Shown here piece by piece: positions 51,535 to 61,273 of a DNA stretch of 64,000 bases; position 1 is the stretch's first letter, and every line of letters begins with the position of its first letter. The stretch lies in the NCBI GenBank assembly GCA_963205435.1, contig CAUJIV010000022.1, positions 1 through 64,000 of the forward strand. The letters are read 5' to 3'. The DNA is from Pseudomonadota bacterium. GTDB lineage: Bacteria > Pseudomonadota > Gammaproteobacteria > Burkholderiales > Rhodocyclaceae. The position numbers were made by a program, and so were the translations under genes. The notes beneath the pieces were generated by a model. It was not told the DNA's origin. It ran no database searches and worked only from the letters and a program-made list of their open reading frames with translations.

Positions 51535-54027
51535 TCACGTGAGGGCCCGCAGGCTCTGCAGGGCCGGCTGGCGCAGGATGCGGGCGGTGCCGGCGAGTCC
51601 CGCCAGCGTGATGCCGAGCACGCCGCAGGCAACGCCAACGGGCAGGACCAGCCAGTCTGGCTCGTAGGGGATCTGGAAGACGAAGCGGCCGAGCAGCCAG
51701 CTGATCAGCGCCGAGCCGATGCCGGCCACCACGCCGGAGACAGCGCCCAGCAGGGCGAATTCCGCCGCCAGCGCGGCGCGCAGCTGGCGGTTGCGCGCGC
51801 CGAGCGTGCGCAGCACCGCCAATTCGTACTGGCGCTCGTCGTGGGTGGATTCGAGGGCGGCGTAGAGCACCGCCAGCCCGGCCGCCAGCGAGAAGGCGAA
51901 GACGAACTGCACCGCGCGCGCCAGCTGCGCCATCATCGCCTGGAACTGGCGCAGGATGGCGGCGACGTCGATCACGGTCAGGTTCGGGTAGGCGCCGACC
52001 AGCCGGCCGACGAAGCCGGCTTGCTGTGAGGCCAGGTGGAAGCTGGTGATGTAGCTGATCGGATGCGTTTCCAGCACGCCCGGCGGGGTCAGGACGAAGA
52101 AGTTGACGCGCATCGAATCCCAGTCGAGCTTGCGCAGCGAGGTGATCCTGGCCTCGATGCGCTGACCGGCGATTTCGTAGGTCAGCGCATCGTCGAGTTT
52201 CAGCCCGAGCGTGTCGGCCAACCCCTGCTCGAGAGAGAATTGCGGCTGGCCGGCGTCTGCCGCGGCGAACCAGCGTCCGGCCGTCAGCGAGTTGCCCTCG
52301 GGCAGGCTGTCCGTCCAGGACAGGTTGAATTCCCGCTCGACCAGGCGTTGGGCGCGCTCCTCGGCGTAATCGGCGGGGAACACCGGACGGCCGTTGATGG
52401 CGACCAGACGGCCGCGCACCATCGGCAGCAGTTGCGGCCGCGCCAGGCCCTGCGCGGCGAACAGCTCCTCGACCGGCGCGCGCTGCTCGGGCTGGATGTT
52501 GATGACGAAACGATTGGGCGCGTCGGGCGGCACGCTGCGCTGCCAGGAAGCGAGCAGATCGTCGCGCGCCAGAGTGAGCAGCAGCAGCGCCGTCATGCCG
52601 AGGGCCAGCGCCACCGACTGCACCACGCTGGCGCCGAGGCGCCGGTGCAGCGCGGCAACGCCATGGCGCCAGCCGGCGCCGGCCGCGCCGCGCAAGCGCC
52701 CGGCAATGGAAAGCGCCAGCCGCACCAGCCCGGCGTAGAGGGCGACCGCCAGCGAAAACAGGCCGAGCACCCACAGGCCGAGCTTGAGGTCCGCCGCCAT
52801 CCACAGCATCAGGCCCGCCAGCGCCAAGGCGCCGAGCGCATGGCCCGACCAGGCCAGCGGCTCGACCTCGGCCCATTCGCGCCGCAGCACGCGCACCGTC
52901 GGCACGTTGCGCAGGCGGGCCAGTTGCGGCAGGGCGAAGCCGGCCAGCAGCGCCAGGCCAACGGCGAAGCCATGAACAAGGGGTAGCAGGGACGGCGCCG
53001 GCAGCGTCGTCGTCACCAGGCCGGCCAACAGGCGCTCGAGCGCGTACTGGGCGCCGAAGCCGACGGCGCAGCCCAGCGCCGAGGCCAGCGCGCCGAAGAG
53101 CAGGAACTCGCCGAGATGGATGCGCAGGAGCTGGCCCTCGCGCGCGCCGAGGCAGCGCATCACGGCGCAGCCGTCGAGATGGCGCTGCATGAAGCGGCGC
53201 GCCGCCAGGCCGACGGCGACGGCGGCCAGCACCGTCGCCAGCAAGGCGGCGAGGCGCAGGTATTTCTCGGCGCGATCGAGGGCGTTGCGCACCTCGGGCC
53301 GCGCGTTGTCGAGGGTCTCGATGCGCTGGCCGCGCCCCAGCCGCGCCTCCGCCCACTTGCGGTAGGCCGCCACCGCGCGCGCCTCGCCGGCCAGGTGCAG
53401 GCGCCAGCTCACCCGGCTGCCGGGCTGGATCAGCCCGGTGGCCGGCAGGTCAGCGGCGTTCAGCATCAGGCGCGGCGCCAGGTTGAAGAAATTCACGCCG
53501 CGGTCCGGCTCCACCGTGAGGATCGCCGCCACGGCGAGCTGCGCCGCGCCGAGGTCGACCGTGTCGCCCGGCGCGACGCCCAGCGCGGCCGCCAGCCGCT
53601 CGTCCAGCCACGCCGTGCCGCGCGCCGGGATGTCGTCGGTTTCGGCATCCGGCTGGTTCAAGCCCGGCGCGAAGCGCAGCGCGCCGCGCAGCGGATAGCC
53701 CGGCGTGACCGCCTTCAACTCGGCCAGCTGGCTCTCGCCCCGCGCCGAAGCCATGCTGGGAAAGCCGATGCTGCCGACCACGCGCAAGCCCAGCCTTTCG
53801 GCCTCGGCGCGCCAGGCCGGCTCCCACGGGTGGTCGGAGATCAGCAGCAGGTCGCCGCCAAGCAGCTGATGCGCCTCGCGCGCCAGCGCCCGCGACAGGC
53901 GGTCGGAGAAGAAATTCACGCAGGACAGGCTGGCCACTGCAATCAGCAGCGCCACGCCGAGCAGGCGCAGCTCGCCGGCGCGGAAATCGCGCAGCAGCAT
54001 GCGCCACGACAGGCGCCAGGCGCTCAC
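51535..54027 (-). CDS. FtsX-like ABC transporter permease (YbbP-type)
   Basis: GTG start overlapping radA stop; VSAWRLSWRMLLRDFRAGELRLLGVALLIAVASLSCVNFFSDRL, FtsX-type repeats. Confidence 0.87.
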   Translation of the reverse strand: MSAWRLSWRMLLRDFRAGELRLLGVALLIAVASLSCVNFFSDRLSRALAREAHQLLGGDLLLISDHPWEPAWRAEAERLGLRVVGSIGFPSMASARGESQLAELKAVTPGYPLRGALRFAPGLNQPDAETDDIPARGTAWLDERLAAALGVAPGDTVDLGAAQLAVAAILTVEPDRGVNFFNLAPRLMLNAADLPATGLIQPGSRVSWRLHLAGEARAVAAYRKWAEARLGRGQRIETLDNARPEVRNALDRAEKYLRLAALLATVLAAVAVGLAARRFMQRHLDGCAVMRCLGAREGQLLRIHLGEFLLFGALASALGCAVGFGAQYALERLLAGLVTTTLPAPSLLPLVHGFAVGLALLAGFALPQLARLRNVPTVRVLRREWAEVEPLAWSGHALGALALAGLMLWMAADLKLGLWVLGLFSLAVALYAGLVRLALSIAGRLRGAAGAGWRHGVAALHRRLGASVVQSVALALGMTALLLLTLARDDLLASWQRSVPPDAPNRFVINIQPEQRAPVEELFAAQGLARPQLLPMVRGRLVAINGRPVFPADYAEERAQRLVEREFNLSWTDSLPEGNSLTAGRWFAAADAGQPQFSLEQGLADTLGLKLDDALTYEIAGQRIEARITSLRKLDWDSMRVNFFVLTPPGVLETHPISYITSFHLASQQAGFVGRLVGAYPNLTVIDVAAILRQFQAMMAQLARAVQFVFAFSLAAGLAVLYAALESTHDERQYELAVLRTLGARNRQLRAALAAEFALLGAVSGVVAGIGSALISWLLGRFVFQIPYEPDWLVLPVGVACGVLGITLAGLAGTARILRQPALQSLRALT

Positions 54028-55385
54028 GCCAGCTCCCGCAGCTTGTCCACCGCCTGCTCGACCCGCTCCAGCGGGACCGCCTCGATGCCGCGAATCGGCT
54101 GCTTCGGCGCATTGGCGCGCGGGATCAGGGCGTGGGTGAAGCCGAGCTTGGCCGCCTCGCGCAGCCGCTCCTGGCCGCGCGGAGCCGGCCGGATCTCGCC
54201 GGCCAGGCCAACCTCGCCAAAGGCCACCAGCTTCTGCGGCAGCGGCCGGTTGCGCAGGCTGGAGACGACGGCCAGCAGCACGGCGAGGTCCGCCGCCGGC
54301 TCGCTGATCCTGACGCCGCCGACGGCGTTGACGAAGACGTCCTGGTCGAAGCAGGCGATGCCGACGTGGCGGTGCAGCACCGCCAGCAGCATCGCCAGGC
54401 GGTTCTGCTCGAGGCCGACGCAGAGGCGGCGCGGGCTGGGCGCATGCGCCTCGTCCACCAGCGCCTGGACCTCGACCAGCAGCGGGCGCGTGCCTTCCTG
54501 CGTCACCAGCACGCAGGAGCCGGCCACCTGCTGGCCGTGCTGCGAGAGGAACAGCGCCGAGGGGTTGGCGACGCCGCGCAGGCCGCGGTCGGTCATGGCG
54601 AAGACGCCCAGCTCGTTCACCGCGCCGAAACGGTTCTTGACGGCGCGCACCAGGCGGAAGCTGGAATTCGGGTCGCCCTCGAAGTAGAGCACGGTGTCCA
54701 CCATGTGCTCGAGCACGCGCGGCCCGGCCAGCGCCCCTTCCTTGGTGACGTGGCCGACGAAGACCAGGGACAGGCCGGCCTGCTTGGCATGGCGCGTGAG
54801 CTGCGCCGCGCACTCGCGCACCTGCGCCACCGAGCCGGGCGCCGACTGCAGGGCATCGGAATACAGGGTCTGGATCGAGTCGATGACGGCGACGCCCGGC
54901 GCGTGGCGCGCCAGCGCGGCGAGGATCTTCTCGAGGTGGATCTCCGCCAGCAGCTGCAGGCCGCCGGCCTCGAGCTGCAGGCGCTGCGCGCGCAGCGCCA
55001 CCTGCTCGCCGGACTCCTCGCCCGAGACATACAGGACCGGCAGGCGCGCCGACAGGCTGGCCAGCGCCTGCAGCAGCAGGGTCGACTTGCCGATGCCCGG
55101 ATCGCCGCCGATCAGCACGACGCCGCCGGCCACCAGGCCGCCGCCGAGCACGCGGTCGAATTCCTCGATGCCGCTGGCGATGCGCGCCTCCTGGCGCGGG
55201 CGGATCTCGGCCAGGCGCTGCATTTGCCCGCTGCCGGCCAGCGCCGAGAAGCGGTTGCCGGCCGCGCTGTCCGCCAGCGTTTCGACCAAGGTGTTCCAGG
55301 CGGCGCAGTGCGGGCACTGCCCTTGCCACTTCGGCGAGCTGCCGCCGCACTCGCTGCAGCTGTAGACGGTTTTTTGCTTGGCCAT
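54024..55385 (-). CDS. radA: DNA repair protein RadA
   Basis: Zinc motif CSECGGSSPKWQGQCPHC, GGDPGIGKSTLLLQ, KNRFGAVNELGVF. Confidence 0.97.
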   Translation of the reverse strand: MAKQKTVYSCSECGGSSPKWQGQCPHCAAWNTLVETLADSAAGNRFSALAGSGQMQRLAEIRPRQEARIASGIEEFDRVLGGGLVAGGVVLIGGDPGIGKSTLLLQALASLSARLPVLYVSGEESGEQVALRAQRLQLEAGGLQLLAEIHLEKILAALARHAPGVAVIDSIQTLYSDALQSAPGSVAQVRECAAQLTRHAKQAGLSLVFVGHVTKEGALAGPRVLEHMVDTVLYFEGDPNSSFRLVRAVKNRFGAVNELGVFAMTDRGLRGVANPSALFLSQHGQQVAGSCVLVTQEGTRPLLVEVQALVDEAHAPSPRRLCVGLEQNRLAMLLAVLHRHVGIACFDQDVFVNAVGGVRISEPAADLAVLLAVVSSLRNRPLPQKLVAFGEVGLAGEIRPAPRGQERLREAAKLGFTHALIPRANAPKQPIRGIEAVPLERVEQAVDKLRELA

Positions 55386-55427
55386 GCGGCAAGAATAGCT
55401 GCAGTCGGGCTCACGAGGCGAGCCGGT

Positions 55428-56504
55428 CTACTCCCTCTCGACCACCGGCACCCGCGGCGCCAGCGCGCAGAGCAGCTCGTAGCTGACCGTGCCGGCGGCG
55501 GTGGCAACCTCCTCGACCGGCAGGCCCTCGCCCCACAGCACCACGGGCGAGCCGATGGCCGCCTCGCCAATGCCCTCGAGGTCGACCGTGATCATGTCCA
55601 TCGAGACGCGGCCGACCAGCCGCGCGCGGCGGCCGCAAACGAGGACCGGCGTGCCGTTCGGCGCGTGGCGCGGGTAGCCGTCGGCATAGCCGCAGGCGAC
55701 GGTGCCGACGCGCATCGGTCGCTCGGCGACGAAGGCGCCGCCGTAGCCGATGCGCTCGCCGGCGGCCAGATCGTGCACCGCGATCAGCTCGCTGGCCAGC
55801 GTCATCACCGGGCGCAGGCCGAGCGCGGCGGCGCTCGCTTCCTGCGGAAACGGCGAGGAGCCGTAGAGCATCAGGCCCGGTCGCGCCCAGCCGCGGCGGG
55901 TCTCGCCGTGGCGCAACAGCGCGGCGGAGTTGGCGAGGCTGACCGGATGCGGGCAGCCGCGCGTCGCCGCCTCGAAGCGCGCCATCTGCCAGGCGATGCC
56001 GCGCGGCAGGTCGGCATCGGCGAAGTGGGTCATCAGGGTGATGCCGGCAATGGCGGCGGCCCCCTCCAGCGCCGCCAGCGCCGGCGGCAGGTCCTGCGGC
56101 GCGAGGCCGAGGCGGTTCATGCCGCTGTTGACCTTCAGATAGACCGGCAGGCGGGCTGGCAGGGCGGCGGCGGCCAGCAGGGACACCTGCTCCAGCGTGT
56201 GCACCACCGGCGTCAGGCGGTGCTCGAGGAACAGCGGCAGCTCGGCGGCGCCGAAGAAGCCCTCGAGCATGAGGATCGGCTGGCGCAGGCCGGCCTCGCG
56301 CAGGCAGACGGCATCCTCGAGATCGAGCAAGGCGAAGCCGTCGGCGAGGCCGTCGAGGGCGGCGACGACGCGCGGCAGGCCGTGGCCGTAGGCGTCGGCC
56401 TTGGCCACGGCCCACAGGCGGGCGCCCCCGGCGTTCGCGCGGGCGACGGCGAAATTGCCGCGCAGGGCGGCCAGGTCGATGATGGCGCGGATCGGGCGGG
56501 TCAA
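55428..56504 (-). CDS. alr: Alanine racemase
   Basis: AVAKADAYGHGLPRV, MNRLGL, RVSMDMITVDL. Confidence 0.97.
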   Translation of the reverse strand: MTRPIRAIIDLAALRGNFAVARANAGGARLWAVAKADAYGHGLPRVVAALDGLADGFALLDLEDAVCLREAGLRQPILMLEGFFGAAELPLFLEHRLTPVVHTLEQVSLLAAAALPARLPVYLKVNSGMNRLGLAPQDLPPALAALEGAAAIAGITLMTHFADADLPRGIAWQMARFEAATRGCPHPVSLANSAALLRHGETRRGWARPGLMLYGSSPFPQEASAAALGLRPVMTLASELIAVHDLAAGERIGYGGAFVAERPMRVGTVACGYADGYPRHAPNGTPVLVCGRRARLVGRVSMDMITVDLEGIGEAAIGSPVVLWGEGLPVEEVATAAGTVSYELLCALAPRVPVVERE

Positions 56505-56514
56505 CTTGGCAGCG

Positions 56515-57426
56515 CTATCCCTGGCTTGCGGCGAACTGCCTGAGCTTCAGCGTGGCGAACTCGATGAAGGTGTTGACCAGGCGCGAGCGGAACTTCTCCT
56601 TCGGATAGACCATCGACAGCGTCCGCTTGAGGGGAGGCTGCAGGGGGATCGCCAGCAGGTCGCCGAGGCGCTTTTCCTTGGCGACGGAAGCGCGCGAGAC
56701 GATGGCGAAGCCGATGCCGGTCTCGACCACGCCCTTGATCGCCTCGGGGCTGCCCAGCTCGATGACCACGTTGAGGCTCTCCGGCGCCACGCCGGCGTCG
56801 CGAAAATAGCCGTCGGTCACTTCGCGCGTGCCCGAGCCGGGCTCGCGGCTGACGAAGGGCTGGCCGGCCAGCAGCTGCGGCGTCAGCTCCTTGTGCCGAG
56901 CCAGGGGCGAGCCGCTGGCGCAGATCACCAGCAGCTCGTCCTCGCAGCAGACCTCGCACTGCAGGTTGTTCTGGTGCGAGGGCGCCTCGATCAGGCCGAT
57001 GTCCAGCGTGTGCTCGGCCACGCGCATCTCGATCGATTCGGAGTTGGCGACGATCAGGCGCGGACGAACCTTGGAGTACTGCGACTTGAACTCGCCGAGG
57101 ATGCGCGGCAGCATGAATTCGGCGATGGTGGTGCTGGCGCCGACCAGCAGCGGCCCGCCGATCTGGCCGGTCATCTCGGCCAGGCGGACGTCCAGCTCGG
57201 ACGACAGACCGAGGATGCGCTCGGCGTATTCCAGCACCGTCTCCCCGGCCGGGGTCAGGGAAATGCGGCCGTGGCCGCGGTCGAACAGGCGGGTGTTGAA
57301 ATGCTCCTCCAGCTGCTTGATCTGGAAGGTCACGGCAGGCTGAGTCATGAACAGCACCTCGGCCGCCTTGGTGAAAGACAGCTGCTTGGCGACGGCATGG
57401 AATACCTGAAGCCTTCGATCAGCCAT
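56515..57426 (-). CDS. LysR-family transcriptional regulator
   Basis: LQVFHAVAKQLSFTKAAEVLFMTQPAVTFQIKQLEEHFNTRLFDRGHGRISLTPAGE. Confidence 0.95.
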   Translation of the reverse strand: MADRRLQVFHAVAKQLSFTKAAEVLFMTQPAVTFQIKQLEEHFNTRLFDRGHGRISLTPAGETVLEYAERILGLSSELDVRLAEMTGQIGGPLLVGASTTIAEFMLPRILGEFKSQYSKVRPRLIVANSESIEMRVAEHTLDIGLIEAPSHQNNLQCEVCCEDELLVICASGSPLARHKELTPQLLAGQPFVSREPGSGTREVTDGYFRDAGVAPESLNVVIELGSPEAIKGVVETGIGFAIVSRASVAKEKRLGDLLAIPLQPPLKRTLSMVYPKEKFRSRLVNTFIEFATLKLRQFAASQG

Positions 57427-57870
57427 AATCAGGCCCCTGCTGCGTTCCTTATGGACGCCTATTCAAGCATAAATTGATCGCATAAGATAGCCTGATTCGC
57501 TCGCTCTGCTCGCCATCCCGTGTCGATGGTCATGCCGGCCGCGGCGAAGTCCGCTGGCCCATGCTTTATCAAACAATCTGCGAGGACGAATGGCGATTTC
57601 GTCATCCGGGTGGCGCCTTGCCGCGGCAGGGAAAGCGGTGACAGGCCCTTTCCGCTTCATGGTATAAAGCCGCCTGCCACATTGCACAACGGGGTGCCGG
57701 CCTGGCCCGGCGGCTTTCGAAACGGACATGATCGGCAAGAAGAAGACCCGCCCTGGCGCCGCGGTTGCCATCGCCGCCGCACCTTGCCATGGATCTGGGC
57801 TGGCCGGTCCTTCACGGGCGGCAGCCGGATAGATGACCGCGTCCGCCAGCGCCCTGCCGCGACGCGGCGC

Positions 57871-59193
57871 ATGAATCTCGGCTTCTACATCATCATGGCG
57901 GCGCAGTTCTTTTCTGCGCTGGCCGACAACGCGCTGCTCATCGCCGCCATCGCCATGCTGCGTGACATTCATTCGCCGGCGATGTACGAACCCATGCTGA
58001 AGCTGTTTTTCACGCTCTCCTACGTCGTCCTCGCCGCCTTCGTCGGCGCATTCGCCGACTCGATGGCCAAGGGACGGGTGATGTTCATCAGCAACGCCAT
58101 CAAGATCGCCGGCTGCCTGCTGCTGCTGTTCGCGACGGTGCCGGAGGTCGGCCACCTCGGCATCGACGGCCACGCCGCCGTCCTCCTCGCCTATGCCGTC
58201 GTCGGCCTCGGCGCCGCCGCCTATTCGCCGGCCAAGTACGGCATCCTCACCGAATACCTGCCGCACGACAAGCTGGTGCTCGCCAATGGCTGGATCGAAG
58301 GCCTGACGGTGACCGCCATCATCCTCGGCACGGTGCTCGGCGGCGTGCTGATCAACCCGGTGGTGAGCGGGCACCTGCTGAGGATCGACCTGCCGGGCAT
58401 CGAGACCTCGATCGACACGCCGGCCGAAATGGCGATGCTGGTGATCTCCTTCCTCTATGTCATCGCCGCGATCTTCAACCTCTACATCCCGGACACGGGC
58501 GTCGACCACCGGCCGCTGCACAAGCACCCGCTGTATCTGCTGCGCGAGTTCGGCCACTGCGTCAGGCTGCTCTGGCGCGACAAGCTCGGCCAGATCTCGC
58601 TCGCCGTCACCACCCTGTTCTGGGGCGCCGGCGCCACCCTGCAGTTCATCGTCCTGAAATGGGCGGACAGCGCGCTGGGCCTGTCGCTCGACAAGGCCAC
58701 GGTGCTGCAGGGCGTCGTCGCCATCGGCATCGCCGCCGGCGCCGTCGCCGCCGCCAGGGCGGTCGCGCTCGACAAGTCGGTCAAGGTCCTGCCGGTGGGC
58801 ATCGCCATGGGCCTCGTCGTCATGGGCATGGTCCTCGTCACCCGCCTGCCGCTGGCGCTGCTGATGATGCTGATCGTCGGCGCCCTCGCCGGCTATTTCG
58901 TCGTGCCGATGAACGCCCTGCTGCAGCACCGCGGCCACATCCTGATGGGCGCCGGCCATTCCATCGCCGTGCAGAACTTCAACGAGAACGCCAGCATCCT
59001 CGTCATGCTCGGCGTCTACGCGCTGCTGATCCACCTCGACCTGTCGGTCAACGCCGTGATCCTCCTCTTCGGCGCCTTCGTCAGCCTGACGATGCTGCTG
59101 GTCCGCCTCTGGCACCGGCGCAACATGCGCGAGCACGGCGAGGAACTGGCCTACCTGCTCGAGGCGGCGAAGAGCGTCAACGCCGCCCGCTGA
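57871..59193 (+). CDS. lplT: Lysophospholipid transporter LplT (MFS)
   Basis: MNLGFYIIMAAQFFSALADNALLIAAIAMLRD; about 12 TM. Confidence 0.92.
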   Translation: MNLGFYIIMAAQFFSALADNALLIAAIAMLRDIHSPAMYEPMLKLFFTLSYVVLAAFVGAFADSMAKGRVMFISNAIKIAGCLLLLFATVPEVGHLGIDGHAAVLLAYAVVGLGAAAYSPAKYGILTEYLPHDKLVLANGWIEGLTVTAIILGTVLGGVLINPVVSGHLLRIDLPGIETSIDTPAEMAMLVISFLYVIAAIFNLYIPDTGVDHRPLHKHPLYLLREFGHCVRLLWRDKLGQISLAVTTLFWGAGATLQFIVLKWADSALGLSLDKATVLQGVVAIGIAAGAVAAARAVALDKSVKVLPVGIAMGLVVMGMVLVTRLPLALLMMLIVGALAGYFVVPMNALLQHRGHILMGAGHSIAVQNFNENASILVMLGVYALLIHLDLSVNAVILLFGAFVSLTMLLVRLWHRRNMREHGEELAYLLEAAKSVNAAR

Positions 59194-59694
59194 TCAGAGC
59201 AGCAGCGGCCGGTTGGGCAATTCGTCGGCACCCTCGCCGCCGGGCGGAAAGTGGCGCGCCAGAAGTGCGGTCGCCTCCTCGATGGCGTCGAGAGCGCCCT
59301 CCACGAAGCGGCGCTGCCGGCAGCCTTGCTCGAAGCGCCGGCAGAGGGCGTCCCATTCGTCTTGTCCGACGCGCGCGGCGATGCCGCGGTCGGCGAGGAT
59401 CTCCACCTGGCGGTCGGCCAGCTGCACGTAGATCAGCACCCCGTTGTTGCACGCGGTGTCCCAGACGCGCAGCAGCGAGAACACCTCAAGCGCGCGCTGG
59501 CGCGCCGTCTGGCCGCGCAGCAGCGCCGGCAAGGCCAGCCCGCCTTCGATGGCAAAGCACAGCTCGGCGGCGTGGCGCTTCTCCGAGGCAGCAATCGCCT
59601 GCTCGATCCGTCGCAGGACGGACGGCGGGAAAGCCCGCGAGGCGCACCATTGCGGCAGCAGCAGATGCCTGAGGATGCGGGCGGCTCGCTCCAT
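59194..59694 (-). CDS. TPM-domain protein (short, cytoplasmic-type)
   Basis: IEQAIAASEKRHAAELCFAIEGGL...LLRVWDTACNNGVLIYVQLADRQVEILADRGIAARV. Confidence 0.87.
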   Translation of the reverse strand: MERAARILRHLLLPQWCASRAFPPSVLRRIEQAIAASEKRHAAELCFAIEGGLALPALLRGQTARQRALEVFSLLRVWDTACNNGVLIYVQLADRQVEILADRGIAARVGQDEWDALCRRFEQGCRQRRFVEGALDAIEEATALLARHFPPGGEGADELPNRPLLL

Positions 59695-60560
59695 CACCAG
59701 CGACCCGAGGCGCCGCCGCCGCCGAAGCCGCCACCGCCACCGCTCCAACCACCGCCACCGAAGCCGCCGCTGCCACCCCAGCCTCCGCCCCCCGGCCAGC
59801 GCGTACCGGACGACCAGCCGCCGCCGCGGCCGCTGGCTGCGAAGACGAGGACGTAGATGAAGACCAGGAAGGCGCCGGCCAGGGCCGTCAGGAGGGAGCC
59901 GGTCACCAGCCAGGCGAGGCCGCCGACAGCGCCGGAAGTCAGGGTCGAGCCGGCCAGGCGGCCGAACAGGCGGCTCAAGGTCGCGCCCAGCAGGGTGGCG
60001 ATGACGATGCCGAGGACGAACAGCGACTCCGTATCCGCGCCGCCCGCCCGCCCTCGCGCTCGCGGCGGCGGCAGCGCCTCGCCGGCGATGACCGACGCGA
60101 GCCTGCCGACGCCCGCCTCGAGGCCGCCAAAAAAATCTCCCTGCCTGAAATGCGGCGTGATGTCCTCGTCGATGATGCGCCGAGCGACGGCGTCTGGCAC
60201 GGCGCCTTCGAGGCCGCGGCCGACTTCGATGCGCAGCTGGCGGTCCTCCCTGGCGACGAGGATCAGGATGCCGTCGTCGACGCCCTTGCGGCCGAGCCGC
60301 CAGGCCTCGGCGACGCGGATCGAATAGGCCTCGATCGGCTCGGGCCGCGTGCTCGGCACGAGAAGGATGGCGATCTGGCTGCCACGCTCTTCCTCGAAGC
60401 GGGCCAGCGCCGCCTCGAGCGCCGCCTTCTGGCTGTCGTCGAGCGTGCCGCTCAGGTCGGTGACCCGCGCTGCCAGCGGCGGCACGGCGACGAGGCCGTC
60501 GGCCGCCTGGCCGGCAAGGGCGGCCAGCGCCAGCCAGAGCGCGGCGAGCAGTCGAAGCAT
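59694..60560 (-). CDS. TPM-domain (YgcG-type) membrane protein with Gly-rich C-terminus
   Basis: Signal peptide, VPPLAARVTDLSGTLDDSQKAALEAALARFEEERGSQIAILLVPST, tail GGGWGGSGGFGGGGWSGGGGGFGGGGASGRW. Confidence 0.9.
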   Translation of the reverse strand: MLRLLAALWLALAALAGQAADGLVAVPPLAARVTDLSGTLDDSQKAALEAALARFEEERGSQIAILLVPSTRPEPIEAYSIRVAEAWRLGRKGVDDGILILVAREDRQLRIEVGRGLEGAVPDAVARRIIDEDITPHFRQGDFFGGLEAGVGRLASVIAGEALPPPRARGRAGGADTESLFVLGIVIATLLGATLSRLFGRLAGSTLTSGAVGGLAWLVTGSLLTALAGAFLVFIYVLVFAASGRGGGWSSGTRWPGGGGWGGSGGFGGGGWSGGGGGFGGGGASGRW

Positions 60561-60573
60561 GGCGCCTGCCGGC

Positions 60574-61179
60574 CTACTTGGCAGCGGGCGCCGTGTCGAA
60601 GCGGATCGCCGGCGGCGTCGCCAGCGCCTTCTCGTCCTCGACGCTGAAGCTGGACTTGGTCTTGTAGCCGAACAGCATGGCGGTCAGGTTGCTGGGGAAC
60701 ATCCGCACTGTGACGTTGTAGTCCTGCACCGCCTTGATGTAGCGGTTGCGCGCCACCGCGATGCGGTTCTCCGTGCCCTCCACTTGCGCCTGCAGGTCGC
60801 GGAACGCGCCGTCGGCCTTGAGGTTCGGATAGTTCTCGGCCACCGCCAGCAGCCGTGACAGGGCGCCGGAGAGCTGCGCCTGGGCCGCCTGGAACTTGGC
60901 GAAGGCCTCGGGATCGTTGATCAGCTCGGGCGTGGCCTTGAGGCCGGCGACGCTGGCGCGCGCCTCGGTCACCCTGGTCAGCACCTCCTTTTCATGGGCG
61001 GCGTAGCCCTGCACGACCTGCACCAGGTTCGGGATCAGGTCGGCGCGGCGCTGGTACTGGTTGAGCACCTCGGACCAGGCCGCGGTGACCTGCTCGTCGA
61101 CGGCCTGGATCTGGTTGTAGCCGCAGCCGCCGAGCAGGCCGGCGGCGAGGACCAGCAGGGCGATGAGTCTTGCTTGCAT
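60574..61179 (-). CDS. lemA: LemA family lipoprotein
   Basis: Lipobox LGGC; YQRRADLIPNLVQVVQGYAAHEKEVLTRVTEARA. Confidence 0.95.
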   Translation of the reverse strand: MQARLIALLVLAAGLLGGCGYNQIQAVDEQVTAAWSEVLNQYQRRADLIPNLVQVVQGYAAHEKEVLTRVTEARASVAGLKATPELINDPEAFAKFQAAQAQLSGALSRLLAVAENYPNLKADGAFRDLQAQVEGTENRIAVARNRYIKAVQDYNVTVRMFPSNLTAMLFGYKTKSSFSVEDEKALATPPAIRFDTAPAAK

Positions 61180-61273
61180 CTTGTTCTCCTCGGGTGGTGG
61201 TGACGCGAAAGCGGATATCGGGGCGCCGCGGCGGAATTCAACGCAAGCCGGATTCGGCGGCAGGCCCGCGCCA

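Noticed and set aside
51535-55392. Apparent 1285-aa permease fusion
   Set aside because: The N-terminal 455 residues are an out-of-frame reading of radA; the true permease begins at the GTG at 54027.
57630-57660. Possible terminator GGAAAG-N-CTTTCC before lplT
   Set aside because: Only a 6-bp stem with a long loop and no U-tract.
57520-57870. Upstream extension of the lplT frame
   Set aside because: Open frame but no protein-like character; LplT family starts at MNLGFYIIMAAQFF (57871).
59251-59856. Proline-rich ORF (PPPPKPPPPPLQPPPPKPP)
   Set aside because: Reverse reading of the Gly-rich tail of the TPM protein; not a real proline-rich protein.
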